DNA from: Gyromitra esculenta | Lineage: Eukaryota; Ascomycota; Pezizomycetes; Pezizales; Discinaceae | Direction of reading: 5' to 3' | DNA length: 64,000 nucleotides | NCBI GenBank assembly: GCA_038503075.1 | Contig: JBCAML010000001.1 | Coordinates: forward strand, 3,844,001 to 3,908,000 | Translations under genes and position numbers: made by a program | The notes under the pieces: generated by a model | The model's database searches: none | What the model saw: only the letters and a program-made list of their open reading frames with translations | Told to the model about the DNA's origin: nothing | Shown here: positions 47,930-61,400 of the stretch, piece after piece | Layout of the letters: each line of letters opens with the position of its first letter | Numbering within the stretch: the stretch's first letter is position 1

Positions 47930-50900
47930 TATCAAGGATCTTCAGAGCCTTACATCTGAGAGTAATTTACTTGAGTTAAAGAGTTGCCAAATACCATCTT
48001 ATACTATAGTTAACACGATTGCTGGTCAGCTTATTATCATCACTAGCACTAGGTCGTGATGACGGCCGACAGGGCTCGAACTCTATCCGTCGTATAGAAT
48101 ATTGCTTTTTTCTTCCTTTTTCCCTCTCTCGAGCGATGTTAAGCGGGAGGTGTTATGTAAACCTTTTTTTCTTTTTCTGTGTTACTCTGCACTCGTAAAG
48201 TAGGACGCCACCATCGTCACAGATTGTGTCACGTTCGTGGTCTTGACTAAGAATGCTATCTGCAGGGGGTCTCAAGATTTCGCCCAAGATTCTGGTTGTG
48301 CCGTGTTGGTCAGGGATCCCTGGGTAGCGTGTCACGATGAAGACGAGCGATTGATGGTGACGCCAATTTCTGTAACTGATGGTTGGGATTGCGAATTGCT
48401 GTCGGGGTTAGCTGGGAGAAACACGTCACTAGAGTGACAGTTTTATATGAATATTATTAAATCAGTTGCTCGCACGGGGTGTAGGTTCACTTCCTGTGGC
48501 TCTGCGAGAAAGCAGCTCTACTAATGCGTGGTGGTGATAACTGGGCTATTATCGGCTTGGCATTTAGGGCGTGGAGTATCTTGGGTAGGTTTGACGAGTA
48601 GTTTAAATTCCTTTAAATCTGTATTAAGTACTAGCTACAGTAGAAGAAGCGCGGTCCTGTACCAACTAATTTCTCAGCGCCTGTCAGTGGAGAAAGAAAC
48701 AAACAAACCCTCAACTCAAGCCCTAAACCTACACCCTAAGCTTTACGTACACATCAGAATCAGCTCAACCAAAAGACTACTGCATACATGTATGTTCTAC
48801 TCACTAAATAACATATCGAAAGAACTTACAAAACCACCAAGCCGCCCAAACCCTGAGTATACAGAAGAAAACAACCATATTTCTGATGAATGTATATAAA
48901 CCTTAAAACAAAAGTTTACAAAGCCTATCAAGACAGAATGAGCTTCAAAACAAAAATCCATGAAGTCCAAGAAGGCAACGTAGGCCTTGAAACAAACACC
49001 CTTAAAGCACCTAGAGACAGATATTCCATCCGTTTGAGACTGAGTTCAATCCTCCGACTCACCGCATCAGGTGGAAGTCTTCCCGGTGCCGACCATGGGC
49101 GGTGGGTATTTTTTGTCTGATAATTTGAGTTTTTATTTTTTATCCTGACGAGGTCTCATACCAGCTGCAGGGAGACTCATAGGCCTAGATTTGATCGTGT
49201 AGGTATCGTTTTCATCGGAGATTCTGCGATTTCCAAACCCGTCCATACGGGACTCTGTTAGGGTTCCTGCCAAGCCTTCCAATGGGCTGGTACAATCTAG
49301 AAATGGCCTCGACCTAGCCCAGCCCGAGTTAACAATTATTTGACCTGGCCTAGCCCGGCCCATTTGAACCAAGCTCAGGCAGCCCAGTACATTTATGGGA
49401 ATTTAGATGTATTATATGAGGTAGGTATTGCTAGATATAAAATATCCTGCAGACTCACGTTATCAGTGTCTTTTGCCAGCCTTTAAGACACTGAGTGGTT
49501 TCAATACTTTCTCTATTGATAACTTAACGCATATGAGGTACAATCTTTTAGCACCCGAAAATATCCTTTCTAGTTTTCGTGACATGGCGGGTATTGAATG
49601 TAGTTCAGTGTCTCGTTGATGGGAAGCTGGAGAATGAAGGAACAAGCCCCTATCACTGCTTAATCATCCACAGAATCTTCTAAATGTCTTAGGCTTGACG
49701 TATAATGTACTTTAGCCTTACAGGTTTGAGGGCAACTTTAAAGAGTTGAGGTCGTCACGAATAGCGTGGGTTCAATTAATGACGAGTTAGGTCAATGTTA
49801 AAATGATTCAGACCTAGGATAATTGGGGTGGGATCGACATGTCTTTTAGGGTACTATTTTTTGATAAGTATGGTATCTACGTGTATCTTATTGTTATTAT
49901 TGTAAAGTCGAAGTGAAGATAGAAAGATTAGTTTGGGTATATAAATGCTAAAATTTTCCAGCAATTCCTCCGGCTGACAGGATAGAATAAGTATGGTTAA
50001 GTTTTAATAATCTCTGGAATCTAATTTTCTAGTAGTCTTTCCTTTGATGTGAATGGGCGATCCATGCGGTGTTAGATATGAGGTTGGCTATCAAACTTGT
50101 GGACGAGCATAAAATCAACTGCTAGAAATTCTTGCCAGAAATGAAAATAATCCATGCAAGTCTTGCACTGAGGAATTCATGGAGAAAGAAGGGTTATACG
50201 CAATTCTTAGATATCGTATAATCAGCTAATCTCGTAGAGATAACTGAGGTCGGAAGACTAATTTGTTTAACTTGTCAAGCGTTTATAACTCAAAACCGGA
50301 GATCAGTCTGCCGTAACAGCCGTTCGCATGGATCAATATAAATAATGAAATAATTAGTTTTCTCAACTTTGGCAGAGAGTCATCGATGTTACAATTTATG
50401 GAATTGGATAACTGCCCAATCATAGCGGATGTTGGCGGAGCTCTTTAGGGCTGATTTCGAGTCTCATATGCTTAGTTGAAGCCCTGCAAGAAATCTGCTG
50501 TGCCAATTCTGGCTCGAGTTCTTGAATTTTTCCTGAGAATATTGGTAACCCTTAATAATATTGATCGTCCAAAGGGTTAAGCAGCTGACGGAATCTGAAT
50601 TAGTATTTGGGTGAAAACAATATTTCTCCAAATTGATTTTCACGAAAGTTCTGTAGTCTTTCAGTTCCGAGGAGAGATCAAACATTAGCCCACAAAGTCC
50701 GCTTCGGGTATTTTAATATTCTTTGCAAGACACTTCCTGCGCTTTCTCACGAGTATCTTTTTCTCGTTGGGCAGTCTAGGTTGTCATCTTTTCAGTTGTG
50801 GTACTATGTAGAGAGCTTTACGAGCCCAACCTGTATCGTAGTCTGACACATGTTCTGAGTCAGTTGCGGTTCTGAAGATAGCAAACCGCCGATCAGTCCG

Positions 50901-52526
50901 CCGCTTTCCTAGCAAAAGATGAGGTTGTATTTGGGCGAAACTCTTCTCTTGCTCCTGGTGATATTGAAACAAGTCAACCTTTGTCTTCGTATTTTTTTTC
51001 TAGTCCACAGCTCAGATAGCTCCGAGTCCAGATATTAATCCGGTCTTTAAGTAGCGGAAACTTCCTTCAAAACTATAGTAGTAATAATGAAATGCGGAGG
51101 TTTTTCTTGCTCAATGGTTCTGATGAGAGGGTTGCTGTCCGTATGATGGCGAGTAAACGAGCTCCGAATAGTTCGTTGATATCGTCACTACTCGTAGTGA
51201 GCAAACAAAAATGTAATTGCTGGGAGCAGATTTCATCGAATAACTCAGTTTTCGTAGTCGATACCTCCGCTATTAAATCTCTTTCTGAATGCACCGAAAT
51301 CTGGGCCTTGCATACGTGATGCTGAGAAGGGCTCCAAATATTGCACACGATTATCGTACTGGTAGCGTTCGTCTGAATCATCCAGAGGGCTAACATGTCG
51401 TTAGTAAACTCAATTGTTATTCGACGACTATCTGCGTTTTGGCTGCGTTTGAAGGTTTATGTTGGATGATATATCGCCAACTGTAATGCCACACCGTTCA
51501 ACATTCAATCCCTAGTTATAAGTTAGCATATTAATAACAGTAGCAACACATCCCCCGGTTCTGAGTGCAATTATAGTAAAACTATATGAATAAAGAGGTA
51601 TTTTCCGTCTTAGGAACTGGTGTCGGTACTAAATGTCCATTTTGGTTCCTGGGGTCTGGTGGGGGCAGAGATAATGGTGAGTAGCAATGTAGTTTTCTGC
51701 TCTTTATTGAATGACGGCGATGAGCATAACCAAGTATTTGGACCTCGCCTTAACGTCGCGTACGAAATACTGTCTGTAAAGAAAATCTGTTAGCATGAGT
51801 AGAGGGAGAGGGATGAAGACTCGATATCTGTTTAGTAATGGCATTTTCGTGCTATCTACTGTCTGGAATGACTTCGATAGAAAGACACTGGTGGCTGTGT
51901 GTGGATGGATTTAATGACCAGTACAGCTGAGTTATCATTTGTGAATAAATGAGCAATTTGGTCCCTTTTTTGGAGAGGGGAAACATGAAAAAGTGGTGTA
52001 GTGCTTGTGATGAAGTGGAGATGGTGGATGGTGGAGGGAGGGAGGTGGTGGGATGGGTTGGATGCAGTCTTCCCGTTAGCGTGCATGTCTAGATAGCGGC
52101 GCTAATCCCCATGTCCTACAGCGACGTGCGTCTTGAACACGATAGGAGGAGTGGAACGGAGGTTTACGGTAGAAATTGTCTCAGGTCACGAACCGTCACT
52201 CGAAAGCTCGTCACGGGGCTAGGAAACGTTTCTGGTTTTCTACTCCCTTTGGGGAAATGCTATATTTGTACTGAGAGCTCGAGCCTATAAGATACCAACT
52301 ACTCTGCGATAACCTGATACGGTGTGCTCAATCCCGAAAAAAATACTGAAACTCTACTTGCCCACCAACCAACTAAAGCAGTAACAATATTAGGTCATAG
52401 TGAGGGGAAAAAACTAATAATAGAGCAAGAGAAACCCCGCAAATCCCATCCCAAAGAGATAATCCAATTACCAAGTAGTATCCAAGAGACAATAGTAACA
52501 ATGGTGATAATAATAATAAAATCCGA

Positions 52527-53140
52527 TTACTGAATATCCGCCTGCCTCGCCTTCTTCTTCCGTCTCACTGTCTTCACCACGGAAGGCACCGGCGCTTGCA
52601 CTTCCGATAGCTCAGACACTGACGCAGCAAGGCTCTCATCACAGGCATCCTCTGCAGCCTCCCCAACCTCAATATTCACCACACCCCTCTCTTCCTCCTC
52701 ATCTCTAACCATCGCATGCTTCGCTCTCAACACCGTTCTATCCCGTTCCCTCTCTCCCCTCCTCTTCTCTTCGATCCTACTCAAATTCAACCGTCTCTTC
52801 GCGCCCGCCTCCAGCGCCCGTCGCTTCAGCTCCGCAACGTCACGCTGCTGCTGCGCCATCGCTGCCTTGAGGCGTGCGAGCTTCGATTCATAGTGTGGGA
52901 TTTGCGACAGCGTCGGTGCGATAGCAGTGTAGGAAGGGAGGGTAGAAAGTGCGCTAGAAGTCAAATGTAGGGAAGTGAGGAGGGCGGTTTGTTCGTGTCT
53001 AACGGGGGGGAAGGGAGGGGTTAGTGGGGTGAGTGAGTGAGTGAGGGGGTTTGTGGAGTGACGAACTCGAGGGAACGGAGCTGTTCGGTAAGGTGGTCGA
53101 CGGCCGCACGGGCCTGCCGAGAGATTGCGTCGACTTCCAT
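52527..53140 (-). CDS. Small coiled-coil protein, possibly SNAPIN-like BLOC-1 subunit
   Basis: The model is exons 53140-53067 and 52998-52527, giving 181 aa. The start MEVDAISRQARAAVDHLTEQLRSLE joins HEQTALLTSLHLTSSALS. The middle holds YESKLARLKAAMAQQQRDVAELKRRALE, a helix pattern like the SNAPIN/pallidin family of endosomal BLOC-1 subunits. A basic stretch (about 92-115) and an acidic then KKK-rich tail follow. The family assignment rests on helical pattern and length, not on sharp motifs. The donor used (GTTCGT) is weak but is the only one keeping frame, and the intron has a CTAAC branch point. The gene is divergent from the SOK1-like gene. Confidence 0.55.
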
Positions 53141-54136
53141 GTCTATTTATTTACTTTATTCTATCTGTTGGTTATTTCCCTGGTTGATGTGATGCGATGG
53201 GAGGGTGCTCAAGACACGATATCGACGATATGGTGCGGGCGTGAATGGTCAATATATGGCATTGAAGGATTTGCTGCGATGCGGCGATGATGGGATGGAT
53301 CTGCGAAGGTAGGGGAAAATGCGGGGAAATGTTTAAACGGTGAGGTCTTTTTTATTTTTTATTTTTTGTTTGGCAGGCAGGTCTGTCTCCCGCATGGCAA
53401 GCGGAAACAACGGGATGGCCCCCACGCTGCCAACGGGTTGACGCAGATCTGCGGCGGAGATTGGTGCAGGGGTGGGGTGAGGGCAACACCAGCCACACAG
53501 CGCCTCATGAGCAACTTTCGTGTTGGATGGATGTGATGGCATTGGGGGCCAAAACGAAGATGACAAACATAACCACAGCGACGACAAGCTAGATTGTTCC
53601 AGAAACAAATAAAATCACCCAAGAAGAAAAACCTTGGAGCGAAAGCTGCTGATGGCATCAGCAGGGAGAGAAATGAGAATACAGCACAGGTGTGGTTTGT
53701 ATCGTATTATGGGGTGGTTTGTATGGGCCGGGCGAATTAAAACACAGGCGACAGGATGGAAGGATGGGGTTCGGGTGACTTTTGCTACCAAGTGATGCAA
53801 ACGTACGCTCTTGGCACGTGTTGTTGATACCGCTCGGGTTTCATGGAAAGGTTCAACCCAGTCCGGGTACGAGCCGTACTCTCTACGTGAATCACCAGCC
53901 TCCCGCCCCCCGGCTGCTGCTGTCCTACATCATCCCCCCCACTGCCCCTCGACCTTCATCCGTTCTTCTCTCCTCTCCATCATCTCCATCACCATATATT
54001 GCGAATTTACCATCTCTAGCGAAACATATAGCCTCTGCAGCTTGTCATAGCAACACTGTAGATCTGCACTAACGATCCCACAAAGCTTAACCCACTGCCT
54101 ATCCCCCCGTTGATAACCACTACCAAAGTCTCAATC
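53141..54136. promoter_or_regulatory. Divergent region between the SNAPIN-like and SOK1-like genes
   Basis: This 1.0-kb gap lies between two start codons facing apart. It is CT/AG-rich but has no motif that could be assigned. No TACATGTA site was found. Confidence 0.4.
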
Positions 54137-56992
54137 ATGCTCCAAAACCACGACGGCACCCCCGGCTCAACCCCCGTCTGGAACCCACCTCCCCACCTCG
54201 AAGCCCGCTTCTCCCGCAAACGCCGCCGGAATGGCACAGGGACTCACTCCCCCTGCTCTCAACCGCTCACCAACTCTTCCCTCGCCACTACTCGCCGTCA
54301 GCTCCTCCTCGACTCCCGTAAATCACTCCTCCGCCAGCGTGCTGCGCATGTCGAGAAGGTCCGTCGCGCACGTGCAAACAGCCATGAAGCTGTCGGTAAG
54401 CGCCTCCTGGCGCTGCAGCAGTCGTTGAGTCAGGCGCAGGAGAGTCGTAATGCAATCCTTGCGAAGATTGCGGGGTCTTGTGCAAGTGAAGTTGCTAAGG
54501 CCAAGAGGTTGGCGCAGGAGACACGTGTGAGAAGGGAGGAGGAAGCGAAGGCATTAAAGACCGGGGTGGAGGAGAGAATGTTGGAGGCAGAGAGAAGGAG
54601 GACTGAGATGTTGAGGGAGAGGAGAGGCAAGAGGAGGGAGAGAGGGTCGTCGAGCTCTAGGGTAAGGGCTGATGGGTGCAGTGATATTGAGGAAGAAGAT
54701 GCAACCACGACATTGGAGAAGGTTCGCTTAGGCGCTGTGAAGTCGGAACAGGAGCTGAAAGAGGAGGCTGCAAGGAGTATCCAGAAAGCTTATAGAAACT
54801 ATATTAATAAGGAAGTTGTCAAGAGGTTCCTAGGGTTGGGGTTGACGATCGAAAGTGTGAGGGATACGAGTTTTGAAGATATTTCCAACATGTTCCAGGA
54901 CGAGAAGGTTCAGAAGGCAACAGCTCGTCTATTGAAGCTATGCGGGCTTTTGGCTACACCAGCCACTAATTCGGAGATCGACATCGAAGTGGCTTGCAGG
55001 ACCTTTTTAAGTGCTTATTTGATCCTAGGCCACCCAGCCGAAGTTTTAAGCAATGATGGTGCAAATGAGAAGGTAAGCTACCTGCACCCCCCCTGCAGTA
55101 ATAATATATACTAATTTATTATATAGGCTTTAATAACAAAATCCAAAGATCTTCTCATCGCTTTCGAATCATTTCTATCTTCATCCACCTTCCCCCCGGC
55201 CCAACACCTAGCAGAGACTTGGGAATCATTTAGCACAGCGTTTACCTCCTGGAAAGCCCGCGACTCTGCAATATTAATCAATACCATGGTAGCCCAATAT
55301 GCCGAACTAGATCTCATTTGGCAGAAGGTCAAAGATGATAGCGAGGTGCATGTAGCTGCGGATTTCAAAGAAGGGATTAGGGAGAACCAATTAATGCTTT
55401 TAGTCAGGATCCGAAGATTCGCTGGCGAGAAGACTAGGGTATTGATAAGACAAGCAGTTAAGGAGGCTAGGCGAACACGCCTGCCAAAGAAAGAGAAGGG
55501 AGACACGAGGCCGAGAGAAACCCCTAGCTCCTCTGAAAGTAACTCTGTTTCAGTGGCTGTTGAAAACGCAGTTTCTGCTCCACCTTCTCCGACTATTGGG
55601 CAACTACCTACTCTCTTGGGTGTGCCGGTTACGGTTCAACAACAGCAGAATGCTCATGCTTTTTCACAGCTAGAAGATGGCGGCATGCTGAGCAACCGGC
55701 AAATAGTCCACGAACTGGCGCTTGACCGTTCCTTCAAGCTTACGCCCCGTAAGAAGGGCGGCTTAGAGCAAATGGTTGAACGTGAGGCTCGCCGCGCATT
55801 TTGGGATACTATGAAAGAGGATGTTCTTGAGCGCGGTGATCTAGTCAAGTGGATTCCTGGGATGGCAGAAAGTGTCAAAGGAAAACTCCTCCATCTCCTT
55901 GATCCAAACGGCTCCCTCCACCGCATGATCTCCGACTCTATCGATACTACCATTATCGAGCAGCAGTGCCGTGCTGGGTCTTATGACTACGAGAAATTCT
56001 TCTCCTTCGTTCTTGGATTCCTCCCTAAGATCTGTTCACCGGCTAGAGACGCAGACATCCAGGCTCTTATTAACGATACTGGCGACTACATCCAACGCCT
56101 CCAGCGTCTTTTTGATGTCCTTGAGCTTCTTCAGCTCGACCATGCCAATTTCCTCCTCATGATGTCCGCACAATATGTCATACCCGAGGCTATTCCATAC
56201 GAACGACGTCTCTTCACCGCCGATCTCGAAGAAGCTCGCGCAACTCTCGCCCGCACCACATCTTGGCTGCACTCCGCCAAAGCTGCCAAACTAGCCGATG
56301 TAGCCTCGCGCGACCCCGAGGGTGTCAATCATCCTGCCAGTCGCCCTAGTGCGACAGAAATCTACAACCACGCTTTCGCGACACTTGTCATGACGCTTGA
56401 TCCCACACCTGTCACAGTAATGACCGCACCAGAGACGCTCCACCTTGATATAGACCGTATCAATGGCTTCCGCCGGGAATTTAGACACATCGTGGTCGGT
56501 ACAGCTATCTGCCTAACCATTAAGAACCTCCTCCGCCGCGACGTCCGCAGCGCCTGGAAGCCCCTTAAGGACCGCGTAGCCACCCTTCTTAACGCTCTCC
56601 CACCATCCCCTACCCCTACGGATGCCAAGGCTCTTGCAGAATCTATCTGCACATTCCTCACCGAGACCGTCGCCTGCCCAAAACTCGTCCTATCGCACGT
56701 TTCATCTGCCGTGACCCGGATTACAAGCCGCGCAACGCGCGATGTAGCGGATCAGGATCCGGTAGTAAGGGTGGTCGCAAAGCGGGTAGTCGGTTTTGTG
56801 ACGGCGAGGTTGAACGCAGAGACTAGCAAGGAACGGGTTAAACTTGCGACAGGTGGAAGTGATACATTGACGAGTTTCGGGATGGCGGAGTGGATCGGTG
56901 ATATTGGCGGATATGTCGAGAGGGTGGTTGTATGTGGAGGATGGAATAGAGAATGTTATAGTATGTGGTATAACGGGGTTTTGGGAGCGTAG
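54137..56992 (+). CDS. SOK1: Sok1/TCP11-family protein with an IQ-like motif
   Basis: Yeast Sok1 is a multicopy suppressor of protein kinase A loss; mammalian TCP11 acts in sperm signalling. The model is exons 54137-55072 and 55127-56992, giving 933 aa. The start is the first ATG (MLQNHDGTPGS). Residues about 65-170 form a very charged helical region (LLLDSRKSLLRQRAAHVEKV; EERMLEAERRRTEMLRERR). An IQ-like segment, SIQKAYRNYINKEVVKRF, lies at about 214-231, suggesting calmodulin binding. The TCP11 region occupies the C-terminal half, with blocks such as WKARDSAILINTMV, FDVLELLQLDHANFLL, RRLFTADLEEARATLARTT, DIDRINGFRREF and EWIGDIGGYVERVV. The IQ-plus-TCP11 layout is known from plant and fungal members. 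It ends convergent with the NLR. Confidence 0.88.
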
Positions 56993-58403
56993 GTGGATGT
57001 CGGATACCATTATATGCATTTGTTTCTCTCTTTCTTTCCGTCTGTTTCAATTCTGTCCTATTTGCATTTCTCGGAGTGGGTTGGCTGGATGAGTGGGTAA
57101 TGGACATGAAGGCTTGGGTTTGGTTGGTTGATTGATTGATTGATTGACTTCGGTTCTGGTCAGGGGTTGGGTAGGTATCCTCTTTTTCCTTTTTCCTCGT
57201 CGTTCCTTTGAGGGGTTTTAGTTTTAGTATTGTCTTTTTTTTTTTTGCCGTTTTAATCTTTCTATTGCGGTTTTGAGTTTTTTGCTATTGCGCTCTCTTG
57301 CGGTATTGTTGTCTGAAGTAGCTTTAGTCATTGGACTAGATGAGTGATAAGATGATGAGCAGCTGATTGTGGGTTGTGGGCTGGTTCGTTGAGAGAATAG
57401 AACGAGATTTATAAGACTTTTCCTAGACGTGACTTAAACCTCGTAAAACTTGAGTGTGTCCTGTGGTTAGTGTTAGGGATTAGTGATGTGCTTGAGTCAC
57501 GATGTGTCACTCGATCATAGTATTTAGTCTATCGTCAGAGAAGCTTCCTAATACAGGGGTCCTTCGAGCGTAGTTCCAGAGACAGGAGTTAGTAAGAGAC
57601 GCAAGCCTGAGTACAGCCACGTCCACAAAGCCCTAGCACCCCACAACCTACTGATAATAAACCAAATAGTTATAGATCAAGCTAGGAGAGAATAGGTCAA
57701 AAGCGATCAAAATCATGGAAATATTGGCATCCCAGATAACATCCAGCAGCTTTATATAGTCACATTCTACAGAAATTATCGCCTCAATCCGCCGGCAAGT
57801 CGTGCTCGATAAAAAGGACGGTTCCAAGACTTTCTGGACAGCACTATATACGAGGCTCCCTAGAGGTTCTAGAAGGTATCAGCTACAAGTATAGGGATAG
57901 GGGCGTGCTGCCAGCATGTGGAGAATCAAACAATCAACCCCTCTCGCGCCTATTATCCCAGCACGTATTGGAGATGTTAGAAGATTTCCTGGTGCTCCTG
58001 GTGTGGCTTTCTTCTGGACTATTTTTTTGAACTAGGTACTGGGCTATAGTTAATACTTAGGAATCGCTTTGTAACTGTTAATCCCGCCAGCGCAGCAACG
58101 CCAACGAGTCCAGTGGTAAGCGGATGATCAACATCTTTATAGTGCCATCGCAATCATGACACCGTATCCCAAGGAGGGCATTTTAATTTAGCTTATTCCG
58201 AGAATCTAACCACGGACTATACGCGGAAGGCTAAGGCCATCCCTTACCCAAGCTATATAACAGCTGATATTTACATATATTAATGTTGATATGTACATCC
58301 TTCAAATGGATACTCGCTAATGATTAGCCCACTATCTATCTAATTGAGAAAAGGCTGCTAATATAACACAATATACATAGTAAGTTTAAAAAATAAAGAA
58401 TGT
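56993..58403. other. Intergenic between convergent SOK1-like and NLR genes
   Basis: A (GATT)n microsatellite lies near 57125-57146 and T-rich tracts at 57180-57300. Beyond 57600 the sequence becomes AT-rich and repeat-like, with no recognisable coding stretch. Confidence 0.5.
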
Positions 58404-61400
58404 TCATGTTGAAGAGCGCCGCGCGATATCGATGGCCGCTTTCTCCTCCTCCTCCTCCTCCTCCTTCTGGGGCTCCTCAGCACCTTCTTCATATCCGCTA
58501 TCGGCTTGCTGACCATCTTTCAGAAAGTTCATGCAATACTCTATGGCCTCCTTTATCAAAACCTCGTATTCTCCAAATTCAGCTAACGCTGTCGTGTCGC
58601 CAGTGAACTCCATTATTCTTCGACACTCTGCAGCTACAGCTGCCTCTACTATATCCGCACTATCTCCTTCCGTGGTGGTAATAAGGTCCCAAATGGCATC
58701 TGTAGATGCTTGATCAGAGGCGCAAGAATCCGGGTGTTGGGCGCCATATATCGCTGTATTTTTCCTGAACGCGATAATCTGGTTGCCGGCAACTTCCAAC
58801 GTCCTTTCAAACGATATAAGGACCGATGCTCTGTTCTCGAAAGCCGATACAGTTAATTTATGATCGTTCCCTAACGTCTCAAAACACTCCTTCCACACAT
58901 CCAACGACATACTGTCCACCTCGTCGTACTTCTCCTGAAGATGTAGTACTACCGTCAGATCGTTCTTCCACCGCAAACACATCTCTGACTTCTCGCCAAA
59001 ATGCTTAGCAATAAGTGGGATCTGCTCCGTTATCATCCGTTCCGCAGCGTCGAGGATCTCGTCTCTGCGATAGCAGATACACAAGATCCGCTTGCACTCG
59101 AGGGTAAAGTCCGCAAACGGCCCACGTTCTTTCTCCGAGAGCTCGCAAAGCTCCTCCCAAAACGGGATCGCTTCTTCTTCCTCCCGCGGGCAACACACCC
59201 AGATATTCCCAAGCAGCGAAGCGGTGGTCATTGTCAGCTCGTGGGTTTGCCCAAATTCTGCCTTCCGTCGCTGATATGCAGAATATGCCAGCGGCTCTGC
59301 CTGGTCGTGAAGCCCCAGGTGCCATAAATGCCGAGCTAGTCGGTGCTTCAACTCCCACAGCGCAGGTGTCTCGATGTGGGTGCCGTGGAGTTCTATCATT
59401 GACATAACGGCTTTTGCGGTAGTTCGGTATTTGTTGCAGTTGTTTGTGCGCTGATCTTCGGAGTCTATTAGGGGGAATGCTGCGGCGACCATATCAATTA
59501 CGCATTTCAGCATTTCATCGAGTTCCGCTGGTTGAAGCCGCTTGAATGCGAATTCTCGGACAAGGTCGTGGATCCAGTAGTCTCGCCTGTTCAAACGTAG
59601 CAGGGAGGAACTTTTGAGCTCTCTGATGACACCCTCTAGACGTGTGATATTTTCTGGAGCAAGTAGATCTGTGATCCGAGACCGCCTGGAGGGTGGTGGG
59701 GGCGGAGGTGGTATTGTTGGTGCTGCTGGTAGGGGTTTTATTTTTTTCTGGGAGAAGGAGGGAAGACGCCGTTTAATAGGATCCCAGGAGGACTTTCGAG
59801 CAGTCTTCTCTTCATCTGATTTTTTGGGGGGGTTTCCAAAAAGCTTTGAGAACACTTTGAGTGGGGGAGAAGCAACAGACACGATCGAAGGACGCCGTTT
59901 GATTGCCTCTACGAGCTGAAGACCATATATACCTTCTCGAAGCAGATCGGTGGGTATACCTTCCGGATCCAAGAAAGAGAAGAGCTCAAGAAGCAATACG
60001 GCGTCTGGCGAGCATCCCTTCAGTACCCCGTTAAACGTCGCTGAGACTGTATCACTACCTGTAACTGAAAATCCATTCGGCTGAGCCAGTAACTCAATCT
60101 TGTTGCTCCTGAGTCGGTCAAGGTACTCTTGAGGACTGAGTGTGCCATCCAAGTCATTTATTGCTGTTCCAGCTTGCTCGAGTGCAATAGGTAAACCCCC
60201 AAGTTCCTCTTGTATCTCTTTAGCTAGCAAATATACTTCTTCTGTTGGAGATGTTATACCAGCTGTTTTCAAGATGAGTTCTATTGCATCGTAGGAATCC
60301 ATACGTTCCAGGAGCATGGCACCATCTCCCGGCGCCAAACCCTTAGCAACAAACTCGTTTCTTGTCGTGAAAATTATCGTCCCTGTAGAACTAGCTGGTA
60401 TAAAATCCGATATGGCGAAATCAGAAGTTTCCGAGCCCGCAACGTTATCTAATATCAACAGCCAACCATCATTGTTCTGAAACCAATCTTTCATAGCATC
60501 AACTTTTTGATCCTGATCACCAACCCCTCGAGCAGAGCGCGGATCTATCGAGCGTACCCATTTCTCATACTCCATCGCTAACCTTTCGCGCGTGGCGGCG
60601 AAGGCATGGAACACTTGGGGGTAGCGTTGACGATTCTCATGAGCGTATTTTAGTGCTAATTGCGTTTTGCCAGCGCCTGGCAAACCGTATATCGCAATCC
60701 GGCGAGGCTTTGTACCGTCACCAGCTTCGAGCACGAAGTTTTCTATCCTTTCGATCGCTTCTTTTCTACCAGTGAATTTCGGGTGAAGTAGAGCAGGTAC
60801 CCTGAATATTGTGCCAACATCTTCAGCTGAGGCCGCAATTGTTGCAATTGTTGCAGCTCTAGCGAGTGACAAGATCTCAACTCCTTTACACACACACATC
60901 GGTAAGAAAATACCTCTGCTTAGGGATTCGAAGATACGTACCTTCCTTTACATCCTTAATCATATCTCTCCCATCCTTATTTATTTTCATCTCTTCCACC
61001 TTGGCGATGTCATCAATGTCCTTGACATGACGGTCTATGCGTTTTAATAGTGTATCGAAGGGCCCACTTAACGATTTCCACAAGGCCGCTCCAAAGGTCC
61101 CTTTTGTGTCATTGGTATAATTGGCTTAAGTAAGCTAGAGAACAAAATGATTACTCACTTGTTTTCCCGCGATCATAAAACTTAAGTGCTTCGAGACAAA
61201 AGTCGACAATATCAACGTAAACCTGGTGTAGAAGGTCTCGTAACGATTTTGACTCTGGAAAAAGTTTAAGATATTCATTGAAACGCTGAAGACTGACGGT
61301 GATCACTTCGAATAATTCAACTGCCCTGTCGAGGGCATTAAATATATCTCGCGCTACCATCATGAAGAAATTCAGGCTCCCCACTACCAATGCCGAGAGC

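Larger units (their letters stand above)
44929..52526. other. Gene desert of about 7.6 kb
   Basis: This lies between two convergent genes. Near the F-box 3' end are strong homopolymers (C11 then A18 at 45081-45109) and a TACATTTATG-type tandem repeat ending in TACATGTA (45599-45626). Three copies of GTTCAGT lie at 46007-46028, followed by a GC-rich island at about 46030-46320. The MITE at 47762-47929 and TACATGTA at 47542 and 48785 follow. A stretch at 49260-49380 repeats AGCCC/GGCC units. No gene was recognised; short open frames near 50464-51396 on the minus strand lack motifs. Confidence 0.5.

Noticed and set aside
50464..51396. Minus-strand open frames in the second desert
   Set aside because: Short, without motifs or joinable splice sites; some resemblance between blocks near 50590 and 50930 is too weak to call a repeat.
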